Assembly (NCBI GenBank): GCA_964640435.1
Contig: CAZXFJ010000024.1
Span: 1 to 16,662, forward strand
Reading direction: 5' to 3'
Source: GWA1-39-11 sp964640435
GTDB lineage: Bacteria > Patescibacteriota > Microgenomatia > Levybacterales > GWA1-39-11
Length of the DNA: 16,662 nt
Under the pieces are notes generated by a model that did not search any database, was not told where the DNA came from, and was given only the letters and a program-made list of their open reading frames with translations. Below, piece by piece: positions 1 through 7,263 of this stretch. The position numbers and the translations under genes were made by a program. Within the stretch, counting starts at the first letter, position 1, and every line of letters starts with the position of its first letter.

Positions 1-1328
1 CACAAAGAATTCCCCCTAGTAGTTTAGAGGCCGAGGCAGCGGTTTTAGGAGCGCTTTTGATAGACCACGAGGCAATAAACACAGTTTCTCAGAATGTAAA
101 ATCAGATTTTTTCTATGACGGAAACAATAAGATAATTTATGAGGCAATGATCTCTCTATACGAAGAGAGAAAGCCAATTGATCTTCTAACTTTAACAACA
201 GCACTTAAAAAAATAAAAAAATACGACGCAGTTGGTGGATCAGAATATCTTACGTCACTTACAAATGCTGTTCCAACAGCAGCAAATATTGAGCATTACA
301 CGCAAATTCTTAAAGAAGCATATATTAGGCGCTCGCTAATACGAATTGCTGCAACAATGACAGATATTTCTTTCGATCAGGATAAACCTTCAGCAGAACT
401 TCTAGATACTGTAGAACAAACAATTTTTGCAATATCACAAGAAAACGTAAAACAAGGATTCCTGCATATTCGCGACACTCTCGCTGCAAGTTTTGATAAA
501 CTTGACGAGCTACATAAAAGAGATTCAAGATATAGAGGCTTGGAAACAGGTTTCACTGATCTTGATAACCTACTATCCGGTCTTCAGGACTCAAATTTAA
601 TAGTGCTAGCAGCGCGTCCCGGGCAGGGAAAGACTGCTTTTGTTATTAACATCACCCAGTTCATTTCAGCGGTTACAAAGCAACCGGTCGGAATTTTTTC
701 TCTTGAGATGAGTAAAGAGGAGTTGGTTGATAGACTTTTAATTTCTCAAGCAAATATTGATGCATGGAAATTAAAAACCGGAAAGTTATCTGAGGACGAC
801 TTTGAAAAACTATCAAATGCTATGGGAGAACTTGCGGAAGCACCCATTTTTATTGATGATACTCCAGGTATTTCCATTGCTGAAATTCGTTCAAAAGCAA
901 GACGACTTCAAATGGAGCACGGTTTAAAACTTATCGTTGTTGATTATATGCAGCTTGTTGCTCCAGGAAGACGATTTGAGAATCGTGTTCAAGAGGTTAC
1001 ATATATTTCTCAATCCCTAAAAAATCTTGCTCGTGAACTTAAAATTCCAGTTATTGGAGTATCACAGCTTTCTCGTGCTGTTGAGCAGAGAGGGGACCGA
1101 AAACCACAGCTTGCAGATCTACGTGAATCTGGGTCAATTGAGCAGGATGCTGACGTAGTAATGTTCCTATATTCCCGTGATGAAGAATTTACGCCTCAGC
1201 GAATTGTTAATATAAACATCGCAAAACACCGTAATGGGCCAGTTGGTGAGAAAGAACTATTGTTTAGGGGGGACAGAATTAAATTCTATAATGTAGAGCA
1301 TAATCAGCCCGCTTCAACGGCAAATTAG
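1..1328 (+). CDS. dnaB: Replicative DNA helicase DnaB, 5'-truncated by window edge
   Basis: This is the hexameric 5'-3' helicase that unwinds DNA ahead of the replisome. The reading frame is open from base 3 and upstream of the TTG at 57: the codons before it give IPPSSLEAEAAVLGAL, the conserved DnaB N-terminal helix motif. The gene therefore begins outside the window and only about ten residues should be missing. The N-terminal DnaB domain is followed by the RecA-like ATPase with Walker A (ARPGQGKT, near nt 615-635), Walker B (LIVVDYMQLV, near nt 930-960) and the late motif SQLSRAVEQRGDRKPQLADLR with the downstream SGSIEQDADVV. The 441 visible residues match the usual full length of about 450, so there is no intein or insertion. 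It ends 25 bp before a convergent gene. I see no clear intrinsic terminator in that gap. Confidence 0.97.
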   Translation, partial: QRIPPSSLEAEAAVLGALLIDHEAINTVSQNVKSDFFYDGNNKIIYEAMISLYEERKPIDLLTLTTALKKIKKYDAVGGSEYLTSLTNAVPTAANIEHYTQILKEAYIRRSLIRIAATMTDISFDQDKPSAELLDTVEQTIFAISQENVKQGFLHIRDTLAASFDKLDELHKRDSRYRGLETGFTDLDNLLSGLQDSNLIVLAARPGQGKTAFVINITQFISAVTKQPVGIFSLEMSKEELVDRLLISQANIDAWKLKTGKLSEDDFEKLSNAMGELAEAPIFIDDTPGISIAEIRSKARRLQMEHGLKLIVVDYMQLVAPGRRFENRVQEVTYISQSLKNLARELKIPVIGVSQLSRAVEQRGDRKPQLADLRESGSIEQDADVVMFLYSRDEEFTPQRIVNINIAKHRNGPVGEKELLFRGDRIKFYNVEHNQPASTAN

Positions 1329-1353
1329 AAACTTATTTTGAGTCTATTCAAGC

Positions 1354-1920
1354 TTATGGTGACTTGATTAAATCTAGATTAGTAACCTGATTTTTAAAAT
1401 CTTCAATAGTTCCTTTGCTGTTATCAATTATGATATCAGCAAGTTTAAGACATTCATCAACTTGTTGAGCTGTATCACCTGTTTGAGTATTTTCGCGATC
1501 ATCAAGTTCTTTAAATTCCTTAAAAGTTAAGTTTTCGTTTACTAACCCGCGTGCTTTAAGCCTTGCGAAACGAGTTTCTTGATCAGCTACGATTCCAATA
1601 ACTTTTGCTCCGTACTTTTCTTTTAGAAATTCTATTTCATGTGGATTTCGAGCTCCATCAACAACTGCCGCATCTGGATTTTCTTGATCAATAAGTTCTG
1701 CGCATTTTCGTGCCCAAAGATCTGCGCCATATTGATCTTTCATTTCATTTGATACTTTATTGAGGCTAAAACGAGAGATTTCTTCTCCACGATTTTTAAT
1801 CTCTTCTTTTATGCGATCTGAAAAAGAGTAGGGGGTATAACCATTCGCCTCTAGAATTTTAACAAGGGTTCCTTTTCCTGCAGCGATTGGTCCAACAATA
1901 CAAATTACTTTTTTTGGCAT
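1354..1920 (-). CDS. P-loop nucleotide kinase, UPF0200/dephospho-CoA kinase-like
   Basis: This is a 188-residue P-loop kinase. Walker A is GPIAAGKGT (residues 10-18). A DGAR motif (88-91) sits where NMP-kinase-fold proteins have the strand-end Asp plus substrate-binding Arg. RFARLKARG (117-125) followed by DDREN (140-144) resembles a LID region, and ADIIIDNSKG (161-170) is the typical C-terminal strand-turn. The order SFSDRIKEEIKNRG, then YGADLWA, then VVDGARNPHEIEFLKEKYG is the layout I associate with the archaeal UPF0200 family and bacterial dephospho-CoA kinases. The substrate cannot be decided from sequence: dephospho-CoA, dCMP or another nucleotide is possible. It is convergent with dnaB. 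Its promoter region is interrupted by the scaffold gap that starts 11 bp upstream of the ATG. Confidence 0.8.
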   Translation of the reverse strand: MPKKVICIVGPIAAGKGTLVKILEANGYTPYSFSDRIKEEIKNRGEEISRFSLNKVSNEMKDQYGADLWARKCAELIDQENPDAAVVDGARNPHEIEFLKEKYGAKVIGIVADQETRFARLKARGLVNENLTFKEFKELDDRENTQTGDTAQQVDECLKLADIIIDNSKGTIEDFKNQVTNLDLIKSP

Positions 1921-1931
1921 GCTGGGATAAT

Positions 1932-1941
1932 NNNNNNNNNN
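1932..1941. other. Run of 10 Ns: scaffold gap
   Basis: Ten consecutive N bases interrupt the sequence between the start of the kinase gene and the promoter of the first orphan gene. Ten is a common placeholder length, so the true missing distance is unknown. Sequence to the left and right may not be exactly adjacent. Confidence 0.97.
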
Positions 1942-1990
1942 TTACAATTTATGTGTGAAAAGAGCAAATTATAGACTTATAGTCAAAGTT

Positions 1991-1999
1991 TGGTATAAT
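1991..1999 (+). promoter_or_regulatory. Extended -10 promoter of orphan gene at 2007
   Basis: TGGTATAAT is a perfect -10 hexamer (1994-1999) preceded by the TGn extended element. No convincing -35 is visible, which extended -10 promoters tolerate. The ATG follows after only 7 nt, so transcription would start at or next to the start codon: a leaderless mRNA is inferred. Confidence 0.65.
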
Positions 2000-2006
2000 C
2001 ACTTCC

Positions 2007-2417
2007 ATGAGCGAAATGGAACCAAGGGAAAGAGTTCGAAGTGAAATAAATAGGCTTTATAGATTTAGAGAACTGCAGTTTTTGCAAGCAAATGGAATGA
2101 TAGGAGCTATGATGGAAACTCATGGGATTTCGGAATCACACCCTGATCTTGCATTCATTCAGGATCGCAAAAATCAAATGATAAGTGAGATTGATACTCA
2201 TATAGATAATGTAACAGATGCAATATTTGAACATGTAGGCATATTGGAGGCAGATGAAATAAGAGTAGAAGCATTTAGATCAGCCAGGGTACTATTAGTA
2301 GACTTCCTAAGAGAGCCTAATCGTATGGCTACTCAGGTAGGTTTAGCAACGAGGAGACTATCCTATATAGATCAGAAGATAGAAAGAATTCAGAAGCCGG
2401 AAGGGGGAGACAAATAA
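2007..2417 (+). CDS. Orphan helical protein A (tandem pair)
   Basis: A 136-residue charged, soluble, predominantly helical protein with no signal peptide or membrane segment. I recognise no family. The ATG at 2007 is chosen because a TATAAT lies 7 nt upstream; an in-frame ATG at 2016 is the alternative. The stop TAA overlaps the next ATG (TAATG), so the pair is probably translationally coupled. The C-terminal RRLSYIDQKIERIQKPEGGDK-type helix (about residues 116-136) is closely similar to the C-terminus of the following protein, suggesting a tandem duplication. The function is unknown; helical coiled-coil-like character suggests protein interaction, but that is only inference. Confidence 0.75.
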   Translation: MSEMEPRERVRSEINRLYRFRELQFLQANGMIGAMMETHGISESHPDLAFIQDRKNQMISEIDTHIDNVTDAIFEHVGILEADEIRVEAFRSARVLLVDFLREPNRMATQVGLATRRLSYIDQKIERIQKPEGGDK

Positions 2418-2839
2418 TGACAAACCTAGAGGGTGATAATCGTTATAATAGACAGGCAGAGCTTGATAGAGCATACATATTTTGTGAAAGTAATCTTCTA
2501 AAAATGAACCTCGATACTATAGTTTATTCCAGAGCTTTAACTATTTCATTACATGATTCACTACCAGGACTTTTGGCTACAAAACGGAATTTAGACGAGA
2601 TGACTGACACATGGGATGTAATGGTTAAGCCATTTGAAGATATGGTGCTCGGAGGTGTAACAGGAGAAGAAAGAGATGGGCTTATGGTTAACGGTTTAAG
2701 AAAGGCAATAAATTGGTGGGAAGAAAGACGGGCTGAGCAAGATGCTGAAGCAATGCAGATTATTACCGCCGAGAAAAGGATAAAGCATATAGAAGAGAGA
2801 ATTGAAGAAATAAATAGTCCGAAAACTGATGACAAATAG
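2417..2839 (+). CDS. Orphan helical protein B (tandem pair)
   Basis: A 140-residue charged, helical protein that I do not recognise. The start is supported by a strong Shine-Dalgarno inside the upstream gene (GGGGGAG at 2403-2409, 7 nt spacing) and by the one-base TAATG overlap. The C-terminus (AEKRIKHIEERIEEI then NSPKTDDK) parallels the same region of the upstream protein (ATRRLSYIDQKIERI then QKPEGGDK). A second match is an FE-containing segment about 50 residues earlier (IFEHVGILEADE versus PFEDMVLGGVTGEE), so the two are likely diverged paralogs. The stop codon directly abuts the 3' end of tRNA-Leu on the opposite strand. Confidence 0.75.
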   Translation: MTNLEGDNRYNRQAELDRAYIFCESNLLKMNLDTIVYSRALTISLHDSLPGLLATKRNLDEMTDTWDVMVKPFEDMVLGGVTGEERDGLMVNGLRKAINWWEERRAEQDAEAMQIITAEKRIKHIEERIEEINSPKTDDK

Positions 2840-2922
2840 TGGGCGAGGAGGGAGTCGAACCCTCATGGAGTTGCCCCCATTAGTTTTTGAGACTAACCTG
2901 TATACCATTCCAGCACTCGCCC
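2840..2922 (-). tRNA. tRNA-Leu (anticodon CAA)
   Basis: Read on the minus strand, the acceptor arms GGGCGAG and CTCGCCC pair perfectly. The D-arm is CTG/CAG and the anticodon stem is TTAGT/ACTAA around the loop CTCAAAA, giving anticodon CAA (reads UUG, Leu). A long class II variable arm (TGGGGGCAACTCCAT) fits Leu. The T-arm is GAGGG, TTCGACT, CCCTC. The discriminator base is A, and the 3' CCA is not encoded, so a CCA-adding enzyme is needed. It lies tail-to-tail against the stop codon of the plus-strand gene with no spacer. Confidence 0.95.
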
Positions 2923-2934
2923 TAACAAAACTCG

Positions 2935-2963
2935 TTGAGTTTTGAACCTACATATTATATAAT
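2935..2963 (+). promoter_or_regulatory. Sigma-70-type promoter of the NIF3-like/efp genes
   Basis: TTGAGT (2935-2940), a 17-bp spacer, then a perfect TATAAT (2958-2963). The ATG begins 8 nt after the -10 box, implying a leaderless or near-leaderless transcript. The site sits just upstream of the 5' end of the divergently oriented tRNA gene. Confidence 0.7.
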
Positions 2964-2971
2964 TTCAGCAT

Positions 2972-3934
2972 ATGACAATTCAACAAATCTACGATTTGGC
3001 AATCCAAATGGGAATCGAATCAGATCCTCGCGGAGAAGCAAAAGTTAAAAAACTTTTAGCAAAAAGAAAAAAAGCTTTTGGAGAACTACCTGCTAAAAAA
3101 ACAAAGTTTTTTGACGCAGAAACTCTAAAAAACCCATTTTCAGATACAAGAATTTTATTTGGGGATCCAAAAACTAACGTAAAAAAGTTAATGGCTGGAA
3201 TTGATGCTGATGCATCAGAAGTAATTATTGTCGACCGACTAAATGAGCGAGGAGCAAAAATAGATCTTCTCATATCTCACCATCCTTCAGGACACGCACT
3301 TGCATCCCTTCATGAAGTAATGGATGTTCATGCAGATATTATGGAAAAAGATGGTGTACCAATAAACATTGCTCATGCCTTAACTTCTGATAGAAGCAAT
3401 TTAGTAAAGAGAAGAATTAGCCCATCCAATCACGGACAAGCAGTTGACGCAGCAAGACTCTTAAATGTTCCATTAATGTCAATTCATACTGTATGGGATA
3501 ATTTGGGAAGTCAGTTTATTAAAGATTATGTTGGCAAAAAAGAATTTGATAATGTTGGAGAGTTACTTGATTATATAAATGAAATTCCCGAATTTGTAGA
3601 GTCTACAAGAGGTAAAGCAGGGCCATTTTTAGCAGCAGGAGCACCAGGTAATCCGGTTGGAAAAATATCTGTCGGGTTCACTGGTGGTACAAGCCCATCA
3701 AAAGAAATGTATATGGAACTTGCAAAAGCAGGAGTTGGAACTTTAATTGAAATGCATGTTCCAGAAGATGGAGTAGCAGAGCTTCGAAAAATGCATGTTA
3801 ACGTTATCGATTGTGGACACATGGCTGCTGACTCAATAGGCGCAAATATATTCTTTGATGCGGTTGAAAAAAGTGGAGTAGAGATAATTCCAGCGTCTGG
3901 TTTTATAAGAGTTAGGAGAGGTAAAAAGAAATGA
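2972..3934 (+). CDS. NIF3/DUF34 family dinuclear metal protein
   Basis: A 320-residue member of the NIF3 (GTP cyclohydrolase I type 2-like) family, whose members bind two metal ions and whose cellular role is poorly defined. Visible signatures are LLISHHP (residues 99-105, the His-His metal pair), a segment with IHTVWDN (171-177), and a C-terminal CGHMAADSIG (281-290) in place of the family's usual terminal GHxxSE-type metal-ligand motif. This makes it a diverged member. Length is normal for the longer NIF3 forms. The stop overlaps the efp start by 4 bp (ATGA), so expression is probably coupled to efp; the shared promoter lies at 2935-2963. Confidence 0.8.
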   Translation: MTIQQIYDLAIQMGIESDPRGEAKVKKLLAKRKKAFGELPAKKTKFFDAETLKNPFSDTRILFGDPKTNVKKLMAGIDADASEVIIVDRLNERGAKIDLLISHHPSGHALASLHEVMDVHADIMEKDGVPINIAHALTSDRSNLVKRRISPSNHGQAVDAARLLNVPLMSIHTVWDNLGSQFIKDYVGKKEFDNVGELLDYINEIPEFVESTRGKAGPFLAAGAPGNPVGKISVGFTGGTSPSKEMYMELAKAGVGTLIEMHVPEDGVAELRKMHVNVIDCGHMAADSIGANIFFDAVEKSGVEIIPASGFIRVRRGKKK

Positions 3935-4485
3935 TATCAGTTAACGAACTTCGAGCAGGTACTACATATGTTGAAGATGGAAACATCTATAAAGTTCTGG
4001 CATTTGAACACATTAAAATGGGTCGTGGAAGCGCAAATATTAAGGTTAAAGTTAAAAATATGCGATCTGGTGCATCTACCGAGAAGGGTTATATTAATAA
4101 TGCCAATGTTCAGAACGTAAATCTTGAAAAAAAAGATTATCAGTTTCTATACAAAGATGGAGAATCTGCATACTTCATGGATCCACGAAGTTTTGAACAA
4201 AAAACAGTTCCTCTAAAATCACTTTTCGGAGTAGAGTTTCTTAAAGAAGGTGAAACTGTATCCCTACAATTTTTCGGTGATGAAGCGCTCGACTTAATTT
4301 TACCTCCTAAAATAACATTAACAGTTGTTGATACAGCACCAGGAGTCAAAGGAAATTCTGCAAGTAATGTTTATAAAGATGCTACACTTGAAAATGGTAT
4401 GAAAACACGCGTTCCACTTTTTATTAATAATGGAGACGGTGTTGTTATTGATACTCGCGACGGCAGCTACACAAAGCGCGCATAA
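3931..4485 (+). CDS. efp: Elongation factor P
   Basis: EF-P binds near the ribosomal E site and rescues ribosomes stalled at polyproline stretches. The 184-residue length and three-domain layout are canonical: N-terminal KOW-like domain (VNELRAGTTYVEDGNIYKVL), middle OB domain, and C-terminal OB domain ending GDGVVIDTRDGSYTKR. The start overlaps the upstream stop (ATGA) and has a good Shine-Dalgarno within the previous gene (AGGAGAGG, 3914-3921). The loop tip reads HIKMGRGSA, so Arg32 stands where E. coli has the modified Lys34. No modification enzyme (EpmA, EarP, YmfI) is encoded in this window. Confidence 0.97.
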   Translation: MISVNELRAGTTYVEDGNIYKVLAFEHIKMGRGSANIKVKVKNMRSGASTEKGYINNANVQNVNLEKKDYQFLYKDGESAYFMDPRSFEQKTVPLKSLFGVEFLKEGETVSLQFFGDEALDLILPPKITLTVVDTAPGVKGNSASNVYKDATLENGMKTRVPLFINNGDGVVIDTRDGSYTKRA

Positions 4486-4501
4486 ATTTTCCTAAAAATT
4501 C

Positions 4502-5824
4502 ATGGACAGACTAAAAAGCAAGGCAGCAAGCAATCATTTTGTTGTCTTACTTTGTAATCGTCCTTTTTTGTATTTTTCCCTCTCAGTTTTTGCTTCTCAA
4601 ATAGCATTCAACATGCTAACGATTGTTTTAATTTTTTTGGTTTTCTTTTTAACAAATTCAAATTTTTCAGTTTCAATACTTTTGTTCATGTTACTTATCC
4701 CGCAAATTTTTATAAGCTTTCTTGGAGGAGTTATTGCGGATGTTGCTGATCGAAAGATGATTTTCCTTGTAGGAAACCTGCTTCGTGCTGCTGTTTTACT
4801 TCTTCTGTTTTTTAATTCTCAATCAGTATTTGTTGTGTATTTTGTTACATTCTTGGTATCAACAATTACCCAGTTTTATGTTCCAGCAGAGTCATCTGTC
4901 ATCCCATCTCTTGTTGATCATGATCAGCTCGTTGCAGCAAATTCAATTTTTGGAATAAGCTTTTTTGGATCAGTACTTATTGGGTATGTTTTGGCGGGTC
5001 CAATAGTAACCGCTTTAGGGAGAAGCAATATATTTCTAGTTCTGGCCATTTTATTTGTAATAGCCGCTGTATTTGCTCACTTTATACCAAAGCAAAAAAT
5101 TAAAAAAGAAGATGTAAGTTTTGACTTTAACTTAATCCGAAGATCAATAAGATCAGAACTTCATGAAAGTTACACAGTTATCAGACATACTCCTAGAGTA
5201 GGAAATGCATTTCTGCTTTTGATTTTTTCTCAAATTGTAATATTCATTTTAGCAACGCTTATCCCAGGTTATGCAAAAACAATAATTCATGTTCCTGCAG
5301 AAGACCTATCCCTAGTTTTATTTGCACCTGCCGCAATTGGAATGGTAATTGCAGGACTTCTAATTGGTGGTGTATTCCATAAGTCTGAGAAAGAAAAGCT
5401 AATGAGTATTGGTGTATTTATGTCTGGAGCAGTTCTTTGTTTGCTTCCTGCAACGTCTCAAATATTCTCACAAAGTATAGTAGGGACGATGAATTTATTT
5501 ATGCCAAAACTTCTTAATTTAAACGTTTTTAATTTTGTTTTGTTGCTAGCATTTTTTGCTGGAGTTGCAAATGCTTTAATCTTTATTCCAAGTCAGGCTA
5601 TAATTCAGGAGGCTGTTCCAGAAGCATATCGGTCAAAAATATATGGATTGCTGTTTTCATTAATTGGAGTATTTTCACTATTGCCAATTATAGTTGCAGG
5701 AGGAGTTGCAGATCTTATCGGAGTAGGGTCAGTTCTATTTTTGATAGGATTATTAATTATTATAATTGGAGCAATTCGAGAAAAAATTCTTATTTCAGTC
5801 CTGCATTTTATTCGATCAAGATGA
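4502..5824 (+). CDS. Major facilitator superfamily transporter (exporter-type)
   Basis: A 440-residue polytopic inner-membrane protein with about 12 hydrophobic segments. A recognisable MFS motif A variant lies between TM2 and TM3 (GGVIADVADRK, residues 75-85), and LVAANSIFGIS is typical of the MFS_3/EntS-like exporter group. The substrate cannot be assigned. There is a longer soluble central loop (about residues 195-225, KKEDVSFDFN onwards) between the two six-TM halves. No Shine-Dalgarno is apparent. It begins 16 bp after efp, so readthrough from the upstream promoter is likely. Its stop overlaps the next gene by 4 bp (ATGA). Confidence 0.85.
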   Translation: MDRLKSKAASNHFVVLLCNRPFLYFSLSVFASQIAFNMLTIVLIFLVFFLTNSNFSVSILLFMLLIPQIFISFLGGVIADVADRKMIFLVGNLLRAAVLLLLFFNSQSVFVVYFVTFLVSTITQFYVPAESSVIPSLVDHDQLVAANSIFGISFFGSVLIGYVLAGPIVTALGRSNIFLVLAILFVIAAVFAHFIPKQKIKKEDVSFDFNLIRRSIRSELHESYTVIRHTPRVGNAFLLLIFSQIVIFILATLIPGYAKTIIHVPAEDLSLVLFAPAAIGMVIAGLLIGGVFHKSEKEKLMSIGVFMSGAVLCLLPATSQIFSQSIVGTMNLFMPKLLNLNVFNFVLLLAFFAGVANALIFIPSQAIIQEAVPEAYRSKIYGLLFSLIGVFSLLPIIVAGGVADLIGVGSVLFLIGLLIIIIGAIREKILISVLHFIRSR

Positions 5825-6474
5825 TTTTTATTTTAATTTCAATACTTGCTATTTTTACTTGTTTCTTTTTGCTTTTTCTTTTATCAAAGCAAGATTTTGT
5901 ATTGCTTAGACAAAACATCTCACTTTCAGAAATGTTTGATGCAGCGATTGTTGTTTTTCTTTTCGCACTCCTGTCAGGAAGAGTTTTTTATATTTTAGAT
6001 ACTTTTAATTTTGAGTTACTTCATGCACTTCGCTTTTTTTATATAACGCGTTTCCCCGGAGTATCCATGCTAGGATTTTTCTTAGGTGGAGCGCTTGCTG
6101 TTCGATTCCTGTTTAGAAATAAAAAGGGTTTAAGACGCATATATGATATTTTTGGAATTTCATTTTTACCCCTATTTGCTTTCTTTGTTTTGGCTCAAGG
6201 ACACAAGAATATTATTTATTCGGTAGTTACAATTTTAATTATTTTAGTTTCTTTTGTATTTTTCTTAAGGTCTCATCAGAAATATATATTAAAAGACGGG
6301 AGTAATGCGCTTGCAATGCTAGGACTTATTGCAATTGATGTAATAGTTTCGCAATTTCTTTTTCCAAAGCATGTTTTGTTCTTTGGTTTATCTCTGTCTT
6401 CTATTCTTAGTATACTTTTACTTCCGATTGTTGGTGCTGGGATTTACTTAACTCAAAAATCTTCCAAAACATAA
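5821..6474 (+). CDS. Lgt-like membrane protein lacking the catalytic His
   Basis: A 217-residue protein with about 6-7 membrane segments. Residues 35-100 follow the prolipoprotein diacylglyceryl transferase pattern: MFDAAIVVF, then GRVFYIL (53-59), then PGVSMLGFFLGG (79-90), which aligns with the family GGxSFHGGLxG. The His of SFHG (His103 in E. coli Lgt, known to be essential) is Leu84 here. The protein is also shorter than typical Lgt (about 260-290), and I do not see the conserved C-terminal Arg/Glu residues. I infer a diverged, probably non-lipoprotein-modifying relative; an unrelated membrane protein is possible. It is translationally coupled to the MFS gene and ends 2 bp before the pseudouridine synthase gene. 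Confidence 0.6.
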   Translation: MIFILISILAIFTCFFLLFLLSKQDFVLLRQNISLSEMFDAAIVVFLFALLSGRVFYILDTFNFELLHALRFFYITRFPGVSMLGFFLGGALAVRFLFRNKKGLRRIYDIFGISFLPLFAFFVLAQGHKNIIYSVVTILIILVSFVFFLRSHQKYILKDGSNALAMLGLIAIDVIVSQFLFPKHVLFFGLSLSSILSILLLPIVGAGIYLTQKSSKT

Positions 6475-6476
6475 AT

Positions 6477-7211
6477 ATGCAACCAAACATTATATTTGAA
6501 GACGATTCAATAATCGTAATTGATAAACCAGCCGGTATGATTGTTAATCGCGCCGATACAACACGAGCATATTTAACGGTACAGGAATGGGTTGAGAAGA
6601 AAATTGGGGACGCCTTAAAAGTTAAAGAAGAGGAAAGTGAATTTCAAAATCGAGGGGGAATTGTTCATAGACTTGATAAAGAGACTTCAGGAATTTTAAT
6701 AATAGCAAAAGATGAAGAAAGCTTCACAAAACTTCAGGCACAATTCAAGAGTCGTGAAGTTAAGAAAACATATATAGCGCTTGTGCATGGGGACTTAGTG
6801 CCAGGTGAGGGTGAGGTAAATGTTCCAATAGGAAGACTTCCTTGGAATAGAACAAAGTTTGGATATTTAGAAGAAGGCGGACGAGAGGCTCGCACTTTAT
6901 ATAAAAAGCTTGCAACAAAAAAATTACTTCGAGACAAAGTAGAGGAGAGCGTAAGTTTAGTTGAGGTTTATCCTCAAACTGGTCGAACCCATCAGATTCG
7001 TGTTCACATGAGATATTTAAATCACCCAATTTTTTCTGATGAATTATATGCCGGACGCAAAATGATGAAAAAAGATAGAAAGCTCCTAGCGAGACACTTC
7101 CTTCATGCAAATAAAATTACATTTACTCATCCAAAAACCGGGGAGATACTTGCGTTTGAATCAAAATTGCCCATAGATCTTCAAGATTTTTGGGATAATC
7201 TCGATAAGTAA
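6477..7211 (+). CDS. RluA-family pseudouridine synthase
   Basis: Isomerises specific uridines of rRNA or tRNA to pseudouridine. The 244-residue protein starts directly with the catalytic domain (IIFEDDSIIVIDKPAGMIV) and has no N-terminal S4 RNA-binding domain, unlike RluC/RluD. The family motif HRLDKETSG (64-72) carries the catalytic Asp67. The downstream motif QTGRTHQIRVHMRYLNHPIFSDELY is fully conserved in character. The target (23S rRNA or tRNA; RluA- or TruC-like) cannot be assigned. It starts 2 bp after the Lgt-like stop, in the same transcription run, with no separate promoter or SD visible. Confidence 0.93.
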   Translation: MQPNIIFEDDSIIVIDKPAGMIVNRADTTRAYLTVQEWVEKKIGDALKVKEEESEFQNRGGIVHRLDKETSGILIIAKDEESFTKLQAQFKSREVKKTYIALVHGDLVPGEGEVNVPIGRLPWNRTKFGYLEEGGREARTLYKKLATKKLLRDKVEESVSLVEVYPQTGRTHQIRVHMRYLNHPIFSDELYAGRKMMKKDRKLLARHFLHANKITFTHPKTGEILAFESKLPIDLQDFWDNLDK

Positions 7212-7228
7212 AGTGTTGCCTAAAAAGA

Positions 7229-7257
7229 TTGATTTTATTGTCTTCTTCTCCTAAACT
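7229..7257 (+). promoter_or_regulatory. Promoter of the antiporter operon
   Basis: TTGATT (7229-7234), a 17-bp spacer, then TAAACT (7252-7257). The ATG at 7264 follows 6 nt after the -10, the same leaderless geometry as several other genes here. The hexamers are imperfect, so this is a moderate call. Confidence 0.5.
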
Positions 7258-7263
7258 TAATTG

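Noticed and set aside
57..59. TTG at 57 as the dnaB start codon
   Set aside because: The frame is open upstream to base 3 and encodes the conserved DnaB N-terminal motif, so the true start is outside the window.
2524..2908. Minus-strand ORFs over orphan gene B and the tRNA
   Set aside because: One runs through the tRNA-Leu gene and both are antisense to a coupled ORF with a strong Shine-Dalgarno.
6760..7110. Minus-strand 116-codon ORF inside the pseudouridine synthase gene
   Set aside because: It lies wholly within a well-conserved gene on the other strand and its translation has no domain character.
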